Positions 1 to 8,641 of a DNA stretch of 64,000 nt are shown in pieces. The stretch covers positions 37,241 through 101,240 of the forward strand of contig NZ_LGVW01000034.1 of the NCBI RefSeq assembly GCF_001263335.1. The letters run 5' to 3'. Source of the DNA: Dichelobacter nodosus (GTDB lineage Bacteria > Pseudomonadota > Gammaproteobacteria > Cardiobacteriales > Cardiobacteriaceae). The notes beneath the pieces were generated by a model. It had not been told where the DNA came from. It saw nothing but the letters and a program-made list of their open reading frames with translations, and searched no databases. Position numbers and translations under genes: made by a program. Position 1 is the stretch's first letter; each line of letters starts with the position of its first letter.

Positions 1-131
1 ATCACCCAGCGCCGGAAGATTGTGAATTTTATATGTGCGGGCCCCCGATTATGACGAAATCAGTCATTGATATGCTGCATAATCTTGGGGTGGAAGACGG
101 CAACATTTTGTTGGACGACTTCGGTGGTTAA
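1..131 (+). CDS. nqrF: Na+-translocating NADH:quinone reductase subunit F, C-terminal end (partial)
   Basis: The reading frame opens at base 3 and ends with TAA at 129-131. It encodes the last 42 residues of NqrF, including [11 protein letters not shown] and the family-typical tail NILLDDFGG. NqrF is the FAD and 2Fe-2S subunit that takes electrons from NADH in the Na+-pumping NADH:quinone oxidoreductase of the inner membrane. The CGPP motif belongs to the ferredoxin-reductase-type NAD-binding domain. The rest of the gene lies off the left edge. apbE starts inside its last codons, so this is the end of the nqr operon. Confidence 0.93.
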   Translation, partial: HPAPEDCEFYMCGPPIMTKSVIDMLHNLGVEDGNILLDDFGG

Positions 132-1149
132 GAAAATACTTTTGCCACTGCTGAGTGCAGTGGCATTATTTTTTTTAAATTCCTGCCAACCTTTGCAGCC
201 AACGGTTTTGCGCGGAAAAACGATGGGCACTTATTGGCAAGTCAATATTGCGAGCCAAACAGTTCCCGCGTTGCAAAAAGCAATTGAAGATCGCTTGGAA
301 GCCATTAATCAGTTGATGTCTACTTATCGTCCTGATTCTGAATTGATGCAGTTAAACCGCAACGCCAGCGCCGAGGCTATTCCCATCAGCGATGAAATGC
401 GCACCGTGTTAACAGCGGCTTTGAAAATCAGCGCGCAAAGCAATGGTATGTATGACGTAACCGTAGAGCCTTTGGTGGAACTGTGGGGATTTGGACCTAA
501 AAAACAAGAAACTTTGCCCAGTGATGCTGAAATCGCAAAAGCATTGGCGCGGGTAGGCTATCAACGGTTAACTTTAACTCCATCTGGATTAATCAAATCG
601 CGTCCGGATATCGCTGTCGATCTTTCGTCCATCGCCAAAGGATACGCCGTCGATCAAATTGCTGCTTTATTGGAAAAACATCAATTAAATGATTATCTGG
701 TTGATATTGGTGGCGAAATTCGCGCAAATGGTAGCCGTTTTGATAAAGAATGGCGCATTGGTGTTGAAACGCCGAAAAGCACACAACGCGACGTGCAATC
801 GGTCATTAAAATAAAGAATCGCACTTTATCTTTAGCAACATCAGGCAATTATCGAAATTTTAAAGATATTAATGGACGGCATTTGGTGCATACCGTTAAC
901 CCCAAAACGGGGCAAACCGTCTCTTCTCATTTGTTATCGGTAACAGTTTTAGCGGAAAACACTATGTTAGCCGATGGTTACGCTACGGCATTAATGTCTT
1001 TGGGCGCTGAAAAAGCGCCGGTATTTGCAGAACAACACAAACTCGCCGTGTTATTTATTTTTGCTGATCCTAAAAATAACGGCGCTTTTATCGTGCGTCA
1101 AAGTATGCAATACGAACAATTTTTAAAAGAAACGGGCAATTATGATTAA
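124..1149 (+). CDS. apbE: FAD:protein FMN transferase, lipoprotein (ApbE)
   Basis: ApbE covalently attaches FMN to threonines of NqrB and NqrC and so matures the Na+-NQR complex. The preferred start is GTG at 124, overlapping the nqrF stop by 8 bases. It gives 341 residues with a lipoprotein signal (KKILLPLL... LFFLNSC; lipobox Cys near residue 17). Family motifs are visible: [11 protein letters not shown] near the N-terminus, the central [13 protein letters not shown], the [10 protein letters not shown] loop, and HTVNPKTGQ. An in-frame ATG at 67 would lie inside nqrF and add residues before the signal peptide, so it is less likely. The position directly behind nqrF is typical of this operon. 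Confidence 0.95.
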   Translation: MVKKILLPLLSAVALFFLNSCQPLQPTVLRGKTMGTYWQVNIASQTVPALQKAIEDRLEAINQLMSTYRPDSELMQLNRNASAEAIPISDEMRTVLTAALKISAQSNGMYDVTVEPLVELWGFGPKKQETLPSDAEIAKALARVGYQRLTLTPSGLIKSRPDIAVDLSSIAKGYAVDQIAALLEKHQLNDYLVDIGGEIRANGSRFDKEWRIGVETPKSTQRDVQSVIKIKNRTLSLATSGNYRNFKDINGRHLVHTVNPKTGQTVSSHLLSVTVLAENTMLADGYATALMSLGAEKAPVFAEQHKLAVLFIFADPKNNGAFIVRQSMQYEQFLKETGNYD

Positions 1150-1366
1150 AATTTTTATTATTGCTTTTGTGATGTTTACCGTGGTGATACTGGCGATGGC
1201 GGTAGGCGTTTTATTTGGACGCAAACCCATCAGCGGCAGTTGCGGTGGATTAGCTTCCGTGGGTGTAAAACGAGCGTGTGGTTGCACAGATGTTTGCCGT
1301 AATGAAATCAAAAATGAGGAAACGCCTTCATCTCCACCGCCCGTTAAAATATACCGTCCGCACTAA
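1142..1366 (+). CDS. nqrM: Na+-NQR maturation protein NqrM (DUF539)
   Basis: This is a 74-residue protein with one N-terminal membrane helix ([20 protein letters not shown]) followed by a cysteine-rich segment, SGSCGGLASVG then CGCTDVC. These are the hallmarks of NqrM, which is needed for assembly of the iron or flavin centre between NqrD and NqrE. It overlaps the apbE end by 8 bases, and the gene order nqrF-apbE-nqrM is the classical one. The tail after residue 60 is proline-rich and variable. A cytoplasmic cysteine cluster on a single-span protein suits a metal-delivery role, which is known for the family rather than shown here. Confidence 0.93.
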   Translation: MIKIFIIAFVMFTVVILAMAVGVLFGRKPISGSCGGLASVGVKRACGCTDVCRNEIKNEETPSSPPPVKIYRPH

Positions 1367-1376
1367 AACCGCAGTT

Positions 1377-2180
1377 TTAATTTTCTGCGGCGGTTGCGGT
1401 TATTTGCGTTTCATGAATCATTTTTTTCAATGACGGGTGCAATTGTGCGTTTGCAGCAATAACGGTTCCAGTTTCTAGCATCGCATTATTTCCTTCATAA
1501 TCGCTGACGATAACGCCAGATTCTTGCGCGATTAATACGGCGGCGGCAATATCCCAGTTATTTAATTTGCTGGCAAAATAGCCGTCTAATCGTCCGCACG
1601 CGACAAAACATAAGTCCAAAGAAGCCGCGCCTAAACAACGAAGCTCACTAATATTTTGTAAAACTGAATGCGTGCGTGCGCTCTCCGATGAATAATCTGA
1701 CGCAGTAAAATGAGTAGCAATCATTGCCCGCGTGGGTTCGCGAATAGTATTGGTGCGAATTCTTTGCCCATTGAGTTGCGAACCTTGACCGCGCGCTGCT
1801 AAAAACCAATCTTCCGTAAGCGGGTTATAAACCAAACCAATTTCTAATTTTCCTTGTTTGCTGGCGGCAATGGAAACCGCAAAATGCGGTAATCCGCGCA
1901 AAAAATTTTCCCCGCCGTCGATCGCCGTAATCAACCATTGATATTCACTTTCCGTTGTTTGAACGCTTTGATCATCATATTCCTGACCGATGATATCGTA
2001 ATCGGGATATTTTTCGTTTAATATCTGCCGGATTGCTTGTTCTGCACTTTGATTGACCGCACGCGCAAAATCAATGCGTTTTTCTCGAAAATGAAGACGG
2101 CTGGCGTCTCGATAACCGCGTTTAACGACTTTTCCGGCTTCTTCAGCCGCGCGACGGGCAATAGTCAGCATGGGATGCAT
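1377..2180 (-). CDS. suhB: SuhB-like inositol monophosphatase family protein with altered metal site
   Basis: 267 residues starting MHPMLTIARRAAEEAG, the usual SuhB N-terminus; a longer in-frame start at 2210 is not needed. SuhB proteins dephosphorylate inositol-1-phosphate and, in E. coli, also act with NusA in antitermination on rRNA operons. The fold-defining blocks are present: RGLPHFAVSIA, GLVYNPLTEDWFLAARGQG and NNWDIAAAVLIAQESG. The metal-binding motifs differ from E. coli SuhB: TEES reads GQEY (residues 65-68), DPLDGTT reads TAIDGGE (85-91) and DFVTNVD reads DFARAVN. The ligands equivalent to E67 and D84 are therefore Gln and Thr, so the phosphatase activity is doubtful. A short hairpin spans its stop codon. 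It converges with nqrM. Confidence 0.9.
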   Translation of the reverse strand: MHPMLTIARRAAEEAGKVVKRGYRDASRLHFREKRIDFARAVNQSAEQAIRQILNEKYPDYDIIGQEYDDQSVQTTESEYQWLITAIDGGENFLRGLPHFAVSIAASKQGKLEIGLVYNPLTEDWFLAARGQGSQLNGQRIRTNTIREPTRAMIATHFTASDYSSESARTHSVLQNISELRCLGAASLDLCFVACGRLDGYFASKLNNWDIAAAVLIAQESGVIVSDYEGNNAMLETGTVIAANAQLHPSLKKMIHETQITATAAEN

Positions 2181-2306
2181 AGGAATTTCCTTTAAATTTT
2201 CAAAGAACAAAAGGCGGTCATTTTAGCAAAGCAACGCGGCAATTGCTTTGTTTATTCTGACGCGATTTTTAATCAAAACGGCGCATTGCCAAGGAAAAAG
2301 ATTGGA

Positions 2307-3596
2307 ATGAATATTTCTCGTTTCGTAATAAATTTAGGATTAATTTCTATTTTATCCGCTTGCTCTTTAGTGCGTTATCAACCGATTGAACCCATTGATA
2401 CGATTAATAAAAATAAAGGGTATCGTCTCGAGCAAATCGTGCAAAAATCCGGCAAAGACGACGTTTTTATGATGATTGCTTTTTCCGGTGGTGGTACGCG
2501 CGCGGCGGCGTTAGGTTACGGTGTATTAAACGCATTAGCGCAGGAAAAAATCGGGCGACAATCTTTATTAGATCGCATTGATGTGGTATTTGGCGTTTCG
2601 GGCGGATCAGTTTTAGCGGCATATTTTTCTTTGTACGGCGCGGAGACAATTCCCAATTTTGAGCGCAAATTTTTAAAACAAAATTTTCAAGGCGCCGTCA
2701 CCGACCGCGTTTTTTCTTTGGCAAATATGCCGCGGTTATTTTCCCCCGAATTTGGGCGCGGCGATTTATTGCAGGAACAATTTGAAAAGGAATTATTTGG
2801 TAAAACTACTTTTGCCGAATTAGCGAAAAAGCGCAAAGGACCTTTTGCCGTCATTTCGGCAACAGAAATGAATTCTGGAGTTAGAATTGATTTTACTCAA
2901 GATTTTTTTGATGTGATGTGCCTTAATTTAGGCGATTTGCCGATTGCGCGCGCCGTTGCCGCTTCCAGCGCCGTGCCAATTATTTTTACGCCCATCACCC
3001 TAAATAATCACGGTGGACGTTGTCATTATCAGCCGCCAATTTCTTTGCAAGAAACCGCAAAACATTATGAAAATAGCCATGAACGTCCTTATTTGCATTT
3101 GTTAGACGGCGGACTGACGGATAATCTCGGGTTGCGCCATATTTTGGATATCAGCGAGATGTACGGCGATTTATCGCGGCAATCGTCATTAGTGGAAAAT
3201 GTGCGCCATCTTGTGATCATCAGCGTTAATGCGCAAAATCAGTTAAAAAGCGATATTGATTTATCGGCAGCCGTTCCGGATACCGTTGCAATGATTAATG
3301 CGGTGATTAATGTGCCCATCGATCATTATTCCAAAGAATCTTTGCGGCAATTTCATAAATTGGTTGACGAATTAAATCAAAAACCTTTATACAATCGCCG
3401 CGGACAGCCCGTTACGGTGCATTTTGTGAGTTTAAATTTGCAAGATTTGCCAGATTCGGCATTGCGAGAAAAAGTGCTGAATATTCCTACAACGTTTAAA
3501 TTGTCGGCAGCAGAAATCAATCAATTAAAAGAAGCGGCGGCGGTTTTGCTCAAACAATCACAAGAATATCAACAATTGCGGCGGATTTTAAAATAA
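2307..3596 (+). CDS. patatin-like phospholipase family lipoprotein
   Basis: 429 residues. ATG 2307 was chosen because it gives a clean lipoprotein signal (MNISRFVINLGLISILSAC) with GG-rich sequence just upstream; a TTG 21 bases earlier is less convincing. The patatin oxyanion loop FSGGGTRAAALGYG is near residue 62, the nucleophile elbow FGVSGGS near residue 97, and the catalytic Asp motif LDGGLTDNLG near residue 270. The Ser-Asp dyad is intact, so lipase or phospholipase A activity on membrane lipids is plausible. The protein is predicted to be anchored at the outer or inner membrane facing the periplasm. It stands alone and ends in a terminator; its substrate is unknown. Confidence 0.88.
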   Translation: MNISRFVINLGLISILSACSLVRYQPIEPIDTINKNKGYRLEQIVQKSGKDDVFMMIAFSGGGTRAAALGYGVLNALAQEKIGRQSLLDRIDVVFGVSGGSVLAAYFSLYGAETIPNFERKFLKQNFQGAVTDRVFSLANMPRLFSPEFGRGDLLQEQFEKELFGKTTFAELAKKRKGPFAVISATEMNSGVRIDFTQDFFDVMCLNLGDLPIARAVAASSAVPIIFTPITLNNHGGRCHYQPPISLQETAKHYENSHERPYLHLLDGGLTDNLGLRHILDISEMYGDLSRQSSLVENVRHLVIISVNAQNQLKSDIDLSAAVPDTVAMINAVINVPIDHYSKESLRQFHKLVDELNQKPLYNRRGQPVTVHFVSLNLQDLPDSALREKVLNIPTTFKLSAAEINQLKEAAAVLLKQSQEYQQLRRILK

Positions 3597-3608
3597 TTCG
3601 CTGATAAA

Positions 3609-3636
3609 AAAACTCCCTTTCGGGAGTTTATTTTTA
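3609..3636. terminator. bidirectional intrinsic terminator
   Basis: The stem aaactccc / gggagttt has a short TTC loop, with T-runs on both strands. It serves the patatin-like gene on the plus strand and the converging AhpD-like gene on the minus strand. Confidence 0.85.
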
Positions 3637-3637
3637 A

Positions 3638-4228
3638 TTAAAGATAATACGCTTTGGGCGCAGAAGGATCGGTTTCAGGGAGATTAGCGGCAAATTCCGT
3701 CCATTCGGGATTAATTTCGGGGTGCGCTAAATTATTGACGTAATTCGTTAATGTTGCTAAAGAAACGCCCACAAAAACTTCTAAAACGTGTTGTTGCGTA
3801 TAACCAGCGGCAAAAAAGTTTGCTAATTCTTGATCAGAAATATTGCCTTTATTTTCCAAAATTGCGCGCGTAAACGCTTGTAAAGCGGCATATTTTTTAT
3901 GATCAACGGGATTTCCGGTTTGCAGCGCCGTTAAAAAATCATCATCAAAAGCCAATTTTTGTTTTGCCATCACGCTATGCGCCGCGAGGCAAAATTGACA
4001 TTGATTATAAGCAGCCGTTGTAATTTGAATCACTTCAATTTCTACTGGTGAAAATTGCGTTTTCGCATTGATTTGATTCAACTCTTGATAGCATTGAAGC
4101 GCCACTGGGGCATTTGCAAAAACACCAAAAACATTTGGAACCATACCCATCATTTCATGAATTTTTTCAAGATAGGGTTTTGCTCCAGCGGGAGCCGTTT
4201 CTTGAGTATGAACAGTTAAACGTGCCAT
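3638..4228 (-). CDS. carboxymuconolactone decarboxylase / AhpD-like family protein
   Basis: 196 residues, starting at the ATG (MARLTVHTQE) that follows an AAGGAG ribosome site by about 6 bases. The AhpD-fold active-site motif CQFCLAAHSVMA is present near residue 85, with the two redox cysteines in CxxC and a following His. The N-terminal GAKPYLEKIHEMMGMVPN segment is typical of peroxidase-related members of this family. The likely role is thiol-based peroxide or redox chemistry in the cytoplasm. It is alone, between the converging patatin gene and the mevalonate operon. The substrate cannot be read from the sequence. Confidence 0.85.
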   Translation of the reverse strand: MARLTVHTQETAPAGAKPYLEKIHEMMGMVPNVFGVFANAPVALQCYQELNQINAKTQFSPVEIEVIQITTAAYNQCQFCLAAHSVMAKQKLAFDDDFLTALQTGNPVDHKKYAALQAFTRAILENKGNISDQELANFFAAGYTQQHVLEVFVGVSLATLTNYVNNLAHPEINPEWTEFAANLPETDPSAPKAYYL

Positions 4229-4282
4229 TAGCAACTCCTTGTGTTGTTAAAAAACTCTATTCTAACTTAATTGACCGCAATT

Positions 4283-5341
4283 TTATTGTTCATCATCGCA
4301 AAGCGCCGCGCCGCAATCAGCCACTTCAATCTTTCCCCACGCCAGCGCCGGATAATTCTGCATCAGAAAATGATGCAACGCTTCATAATCGGGGTGCCAA
4401 ACTAAAATCATACCGCCGTGATGACCGCGCATCGCGCCCGCGCCACTAATTTTCGCCGCGCCACCGCAACGATTCATTTGCTCAATAAAAAACCGTGTTT
4501 TTTCGGGAACAACGCCGATTTTCGTCAATAAATCATGATTTTCTTTCATCACATCAGCGGGCGATTGCTCGGAAGTTAAAACAGATTTTAATGCTTGCGT
4601 ACAATCAGAAAACGCCTGCCACAACGCCGTATCCTGTTTATGCCGTTCGCGCACAAAAGCCACGCATTCGCCCGTGCTGCATTCAGGAATGCCGGATAAA
4701 ATCCAATACCAATTTTTTAACGACAAATCGAGCGCGCAAGGATTTTGTTCCTGCAAAAATTGCATTCCGCCAAACGTCACCGCCGCGGCATCAATCGCGC
4801 TGCCTTTTCCGTGCTGCAAACGTTCACAAAAACGAACTTTTTCAAAACGTTGCGCCAAAGTTTGCGGTCTATTTAATAAATGTTCATACAAAACCATTGT
4901 CGCAGCAATCGCTGCCGCTGATGATCCCATGCCCGCTCCCAGCGGTAAATCAGAAAACGTTTTTAAACGTCCCGCCGCCAGCGGCGACTGCGTTTTTGTG
5001 CGTCCAACCACGGGGACGTGTTTTGCACACTGCGCCAAAGTGTACAAAATCAAATCATCGGGACGCTGCAAAATCGTATTAACGGATAATTGTCCCGCTA
5101 AAAACGCCTCAAAACGTTGATCCAATTTCTGCCGCAATCTATCCAATGCAGATAACGGTAAACGCCGCCCGCGGGTAATGCCCGTTAAAGCCGTGCACAA
5201 ACTGCTGCCGCGGTGAAAGGGTTGAAAACATACGCGCGTATAACGCGCAACGGCAACAACGATCGCCGGTGCCCCGTAAACCACCGCATGTTCGCCGCTT
5301 AAAATGAGTTTTCCGGGCGCGCGCGCGCAATAACGATTCAT
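4283..5341 (-). CDS. mvk: mevalonate kinase (GHMP kinase family)
   Basis: 352 residues. It phosphorylates mevalonate with ATP, the first kinase step of the mevalonate pathway. Motif 1 (ARAPGKLILSGEHAVVYG) is at the N-terminus, the GHMP ATP loop DLPLGAGMGSSAAAIAA lies mid-protein, and the catalytic Asp sits in GKGSAIDAAA. The third GHMP motif is unusual: GAGAMRGHHGG (residues 300-310) replaces the usual compact GAGGGG. The start ATG overlaps the HMG-CoA synthase stop as ATGA, implying translational coupling; an ATG 12 bases upstream is the alternative. GEHAVVYG favours mevalonate kinase over phosphomevalonate kinase. It is the last gene of the cluster. Confidence 0.9.
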   Translation of the reverse strand: MNRYCARAPGKLILSGEHAVVYGAPAIVVAVARYTRVCFQPFHRGSSLCTALTGITRGRRLPLSALDRLRQKLDQRFEAFLAGQLSVNTILQRPDDLILYTLAQCAKHVPVVGRTKTQSPLAAGRLKTFSDLPLGAGMGSSAAAIAATMVLYEHLLNRPQTLAQRFEKVRFCERLQHGKGSAIDAAAVTFGGMQFLQEQNPCALDLSLKNWYWILSGIPECSTGECVAFVRERHKQDTALWQAFSDCTQALKSVLTSEQSPADVMKENHDLLTKIGVVPEKTRFFIEQMNRCGGAAKISGAGAMRGHHGGMILVWHPDYEALHHFLMQNYPALAWGKIEVADCGAALCDDEQ

Positions 5342-6492
5342 GGTTGCGCGCAATATTGGCGTTGCGCCGCCGAAATGCCCGTAAAACGGAATTGAGCGGT
5401 GTTGTATCGTTCAAATTCAATATCAGTGGCACCAATATCACCGCGGTGCCAGAATTGATAATACTGTTCTTCGCTTAATGCCGTACGGTGAGCGAGTAAT
5501 TGCTGATGACGCGCTTTTTGCCGCATATTTTGATAATGCGGCGCAATCGTCAGCGCAAAAAATTCCCCCACGCAACCCGAACCGTAACTAAACATTGCCA
5601 GCGTTTTTTCGGCTAAATCATCGCGGTGATCGAGTGCCGAACACAAGCTTAAATATAAAGACGCGGTATAACTGTTGCCGATTTCGCGGTTATAAATCAT
5701 GCCGGAAAGTAGGCGGTCGGGCGCGTAATCAATATGATTGAAGCGGCATAAGCGTTGATGCGTTTTAAGCCCCATTTTGGTAAACGGCAAATGGTAGCAA
5801 TATTGGGAAAATTGAGAAAACGCCAAGCCGCCTTGATTTTGGTAATCGTTAAACGCATTTTGCGCGGCACGCAGATAAACCGTGGTGGAAAATTTGCCAT
5901 CAACCAGCGGCGTATGACGATGATTTGGGCGCCAAAAATCCATCACTTCTTCCGTATAAATACCGCTTAAACCGTGCCAAACGGCAATTCTCGGATGAGC
6001 AGCAATAACCATCGCAACCGCCGCACAACCTTGCGTTACTTCGGCAGCGCTGTGTAAATCGTAACGCGCAATGTCGCTGGCAATTAATAAAACTTTACGG
6101 TTTGGGTGCGCTGCAACATAACTGCACGCGAATTGCAAACCAGCGGTTGTGCTATAACACGCTTGCTTTAATTCCACCGCACGGCAGCGCGGCGATAAAT
6201 TTAATAAACGATGCACGTATACCGCCGCGGATTTTGATTGATCAATGCCCGTTTCCGTCGCCACGATAACGCTATCAATTGCTTGCCGATCGTCTTCATC
6301 AATCAGCGCAAAAGCGGCATTACTCGCCAAAGTCACGATATCTTCATCGTGCGGCGCCACCGCAAAACGCATTTGCCCCAAACCTTCATGATATTTTTTA
6401 GCTTCTACGCCGTCGCGCTGTGCTAACGTACTCAATTCCATATAATATTTTGGAATATAAAACCCGATTTTATCGATGCCAACTGCAATCAT
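5338..6492 (-). CDS. mvaS: hydroxymethylglutaryl-CoA synthase
   Basis: 384 residues. It condenses acetyl-CoA with acetoacetyl-CoA to HMG-CoA. It begins MIAVGIDKIGFYIPKYY, the standard bacterial HMGS N-terminus. The catalytic triad is visible: Glu in ATETGIDQSK, the nucleophilic Cys in KQACYSTTAGLQ, and His in YCYHLPFTKMG. The C-terminal FSYGSGCVGEFF block is also typical. The start overlaps the fni stop and the end overlaps the kinase start, both as ATGA, so the three genes are almost certainly one transcript with coupled translation. In-frame sequence upstream of this ATG lies inside fni and is not family-like. Confidence 0.96.
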   Translation of the reverse strand: MIAVGIDKIGFYIPKYYMELSTLAQRDGVEAKKYHEGLGQMRFAVAPHDEDIVTLASNAAFALIDEDDRQAIDSVIVATETGIDQSKSAAVYVHRLLNLSPRCRAVELKQACYSTTAGLQFACSYVAAHPNRKVLLIASDIARYDLHSAAEVTQGCAAVAMVIAAHPRIAVWHGLSGIYTEEVMDFWRPNHRHTPLVDGKFSTTVYLRAAQNAFNDYQNQGGLAFSQFSQYCYHLPFTKMGLKTHQRLCRFNHIDYAPDRLLSGMIYNREIGNSYTASLYLSLCSALDHRDDLAEKTLAMFSYGSGCVGEFFALTIAPHYQNMRQKARHQQLLAHRTALSEEQYYQFWHRGDIGATDIEFERYNTAQFRFTGISAAQRQYCAQP

Positions 6493-7523
6493 AATGAATC
6501 CCGAATAATAAATTTTTCCTGCCACCGCAGTTGATCGTTTTGGCTGCAGCCTAATAAAAACATTGCCGTGCGATATTCGCGTTGCAATTGGCGAATATAA
6601 CGACACACCGCATCTGCCGATTGCATCGCAAACGGCAAAAGAGGCGCTGCTACGCCGCAAACTTGCGCGCCCAAAACCACCGCTTTAACCATATCAATAC
6701 CGCTACGAATGCCACCGCTGGCGACAAACGTCATTTCAGGGTGCGTTTTATACGCTAATTTCAAAGCTTGCGCGGTAGAAAGTCCCCAATCTTGAAAAAC
6801 TAAACCTAAATCATCATCGGGGTGCGTTCGGCGATGGTATTCAATCCGGCTCCACGACGTGCCGCCGCGTCCGGCAATATCAAATATACGAATGCCTGCG
6901 CTGATGCCTAATTCAATATCTTCCGGACTCAAACCACAGCCTACTTCTTTGAGCAAAAGCGGCACACTTAACTCGCGGTTAATCGCTGCCATTTTTTCAG
7001 TTAAATGCGCGAAATTGGTATCGCCTTCCGGTTGAACGGCTTCTTGCAGCGGATTTAAATGAAAATATAAACCGTCGGCTTCCAAAACATCGACCGCTTG
7101 CCGGCATTCTTTAATCCCAAAACCCGCGTTTAACTGCACCGCGCCTAAATTCGCCAGTAATAACGCATCGGGCGCAAAAGGGCGCAAAGCAAAACTATCG
7201 CGGCTGTCTTTATTGCGCATCATGACGCGCTGCGAACCGACCGCCATCGCCACGCGGCATTGCTGCGCTGCTGTTGCCAAATTGCGGTTAATGCGCCGCA
7301 AAACTTCATTATCGCCGCCGGTCATTGAAGAAATAATGAGCGGAAACGATAGCGTTTTCCCCAAAAAGGTGCACCGCGTATCGATATCGCCGTAATCAAT
7401 TTCCGGTAACGCGCGGTGGATTAATTGAATACGATCAAAGCCGCTGTTGTACCGTTCAATGCCGTTGTCGCGTTCGATCGCGGCGAGGTGTTCGATTTTG
7501 CGATCGTTGATTTCTCGATCCAT
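6489..7523 (-). CDS. fni: type 2 isopentenyl-diphosphate delta-isomerase (FMN-dependent)
   Basis: 344 residues starting MDREINDRKIEHL, which matches the family N-terminus (R-K-x-E-H). The enzyme interconverts IPP and DMAPP using reduced FMN. Visible motifs are SSMTGG (FMN loop), AVGSQR, NLGAVQL, the HLNPLQEAVQPEGD substrate block, LLKEVGCG, DIAGRGGTSW and ASGGIRSG. All are as expected for an active enzyme. ATG 7523 shares one base with the TGA of the reductase gene (TGATG). This type of isomerase commonly accompanies bacterial mevalonate clusters. Confidence 0.96.
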   Translation of the reverse strand: MDREINDRKIEHLAAIERDNGIERYNSGFDRIQLIHRALPEIDYGDIDTRCTFLGKTLSFPLIISSMTGGDNEVLRRINRNLATAAQQCRVAMAVGSQRVMMRNKDSRDSFALRPFAPDALLLANLGAVQLNAGFGIKECRQAVDVLEADGLYFHLNPLQEAVQPEGDTNFAHLTEKMAAINRELSVPLLLKEVGCGLSPEDIELGISAGIRIFDIAGRGGTSWSRIEYHRRTHPDDDLGLVFQDWGLSTAQALKLAYKTHPEMTFVASGGIRSGIDMVKAVVLGAQVCGVAAPLLPFAMQSADAVCRYIRQLQREYRTAMFLLGCSQNDQLRWQEKFIIRDSL

Positions 7524-8575
7524 CAAGATTTGCGCTCCAATACTAAATGTGCTCGCATTAATTCGCCTAAATTCGTTTGCGCGGCAAGTAATGATAATTC
7601 TCCGCATAAAACCACCGCCGCGCACAATGCCGCTAAACGGCGCGCATTTTCGCCCGTTGAACGTTCCGCGCGGCAGCCCATTTTTTCCAAATGATCGTTG
7701 ACGACGGCAAAATCCGCATTTTTTCCATTGCCGACGCTGCCGATGATTAAATTGGGCAACGTGCAGGAAAAATATAAATCGCCGGCGCGGTTTTCGCAGT
7801 GCACCATACCTTGCGAACCTTCAATAATGTTGGCAGCGTCTTGTCCCGTGGCTAAATAAAAAGCAAGCAACATGTTGGCAAAATGCGCGTTAGCGCTACG
7901 AATACTGCCGGCGAGCGTACTGCCGATAAGGTTTTTTTGCAGATTGAGTGTGCTTATTTTTTCCGCGCTGCTGCGTAAATGCCGCGCACATATTGCATCT
8001 GGAATCAGTATTTCGGCAATAGCGTGTTTTCCGCGTCCTAAAATACCGTTGACGGCGCTGGCTTTCTTATCCGTGCAATAATTTCCGGAAACAGATCCGT
8101 AATGCAATTGGGGATAATGTTCCAAAAGATAGTGCAACAAAGCATCAGCGGCTTTGGTGACCATATTGTGTCCAGCGGCATCGCCCGTTTGAAACGAAAA
8201 GCGTAAAAATAATAAATTTCCAACGATTTCATCGTGAATATCAATAAGTTGTGCAAAACGGCTGGTGTCGCGCACAACATTTTTTAAAATTTCTTTTTGC
8301 GCATAAATGGAGCGTAAAACGGCAAACGTGCTGGCGGCGTTATCGGTATAAACTAAAATTGAGCGCGTCATCATTTCGTGGGTAATCGTTACGCGGATAC
8401 CGTTTTCCGCTAAACGCGAAATTTTGGCGCCGCGATTGCACGATGCCCACAGCGGGCTTTCATAAGTTGCCAAAGGAATCGAACAAGATTCTTCTTCGAT
8501 GACGTTGCCACTGATCGATACCGGACCAATCCAATGCGTTGGGATCGGCGTGGCGTGGGGATAAAAATCTACCAT
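7523..8575 (-). CDS. hydroxymethylglutaryl-CoA reductase (class I-like)
   Basis: About 350 residues. It reduces HMG-CoA to mevalonate, the committed step. Motifs match class I (eukaryote/archaea-like, NADPH-type) more than the class II mvaA type: FSFQTGDAAGHNMVTKA, SGNYCTDKKASAVN, the catalytic Asp in ATGQDAAN, and a late His in GELMRAHLVLERKS. No membrane domain precedes the catalytic part. The start is less certain than for the following genes: ATG 8575 (MVDFYPHATPIPTHW) is preferred, because upstream residues to 8617 look like untranslated leader. It is the first gene of the mevalonate cluster and carries an extended -10 promoter about 35 bases upstream. Confidence 0.92.
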   Translation of the reverse strand: MVDFYPHATPIPTHWIGPVSISGNVIEEESCSIPLATYESPLWASCNRGAKISRLAENGIRVTITHEMMTRSILVYTDNAASTFAVLRSIYAQKEILKNVVRDTSRFAQLIDIHDEIVGNLLFLRFSFQTGDAAGHNMVTKAADALLHYLLEHYPQLHYGSVSGNYCTDKKASAVNGILGRGKHAIAEILIPDAICARHLRSSAEKISTLNLQKNLIGSTLAGSIRSANAHFANMLLAFYLATGQDAANIIEGSQGMVHCENRAGDLYFSCTLPNLIIGSVGNGKNADFAVVNDHLEKMGCRAERSTGENARRLAALCAAVVLCGELSLLAAQTNLGELMRAHLVLERKS

Positions 8576-8607
8576 AATGAGAAATAAGCTTATTTTAACG
8601 AGGCGGC

Positions 8608-8616
8608 AGTATAGCA
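8608..8616 (-). promoter_or_regulatory. extended -10 promoter for the mevalonate operon
   Basis: Read on the minus strand, TGCTATACT is a TG-extended -10 element. It lies about 33-40 bases upstream of the HMG-CoA reductase start, in the only gap between mgtE and the cluster. There is no good -35. Read-through from mgtE is also possible. Confidence 0.5.
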
Positions 8617-8641
8617 ATTTTGCTTTTATCGCGCCGCATGC

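Noticed and set aside
67..123. Upstream ATG for apbE
   Set aside because: It is inside nqrF and would place 19 extra residues before a good lipoprotein signal peptide.
4495..5120. Long plus-strand open frames opposite the mevalonate kinase gene
   Set aside because: They are mirror frames of a well-supported gene; the translations are low-complexity, rich in Pro, Lys and Cys, with no family motif or ribosome site.
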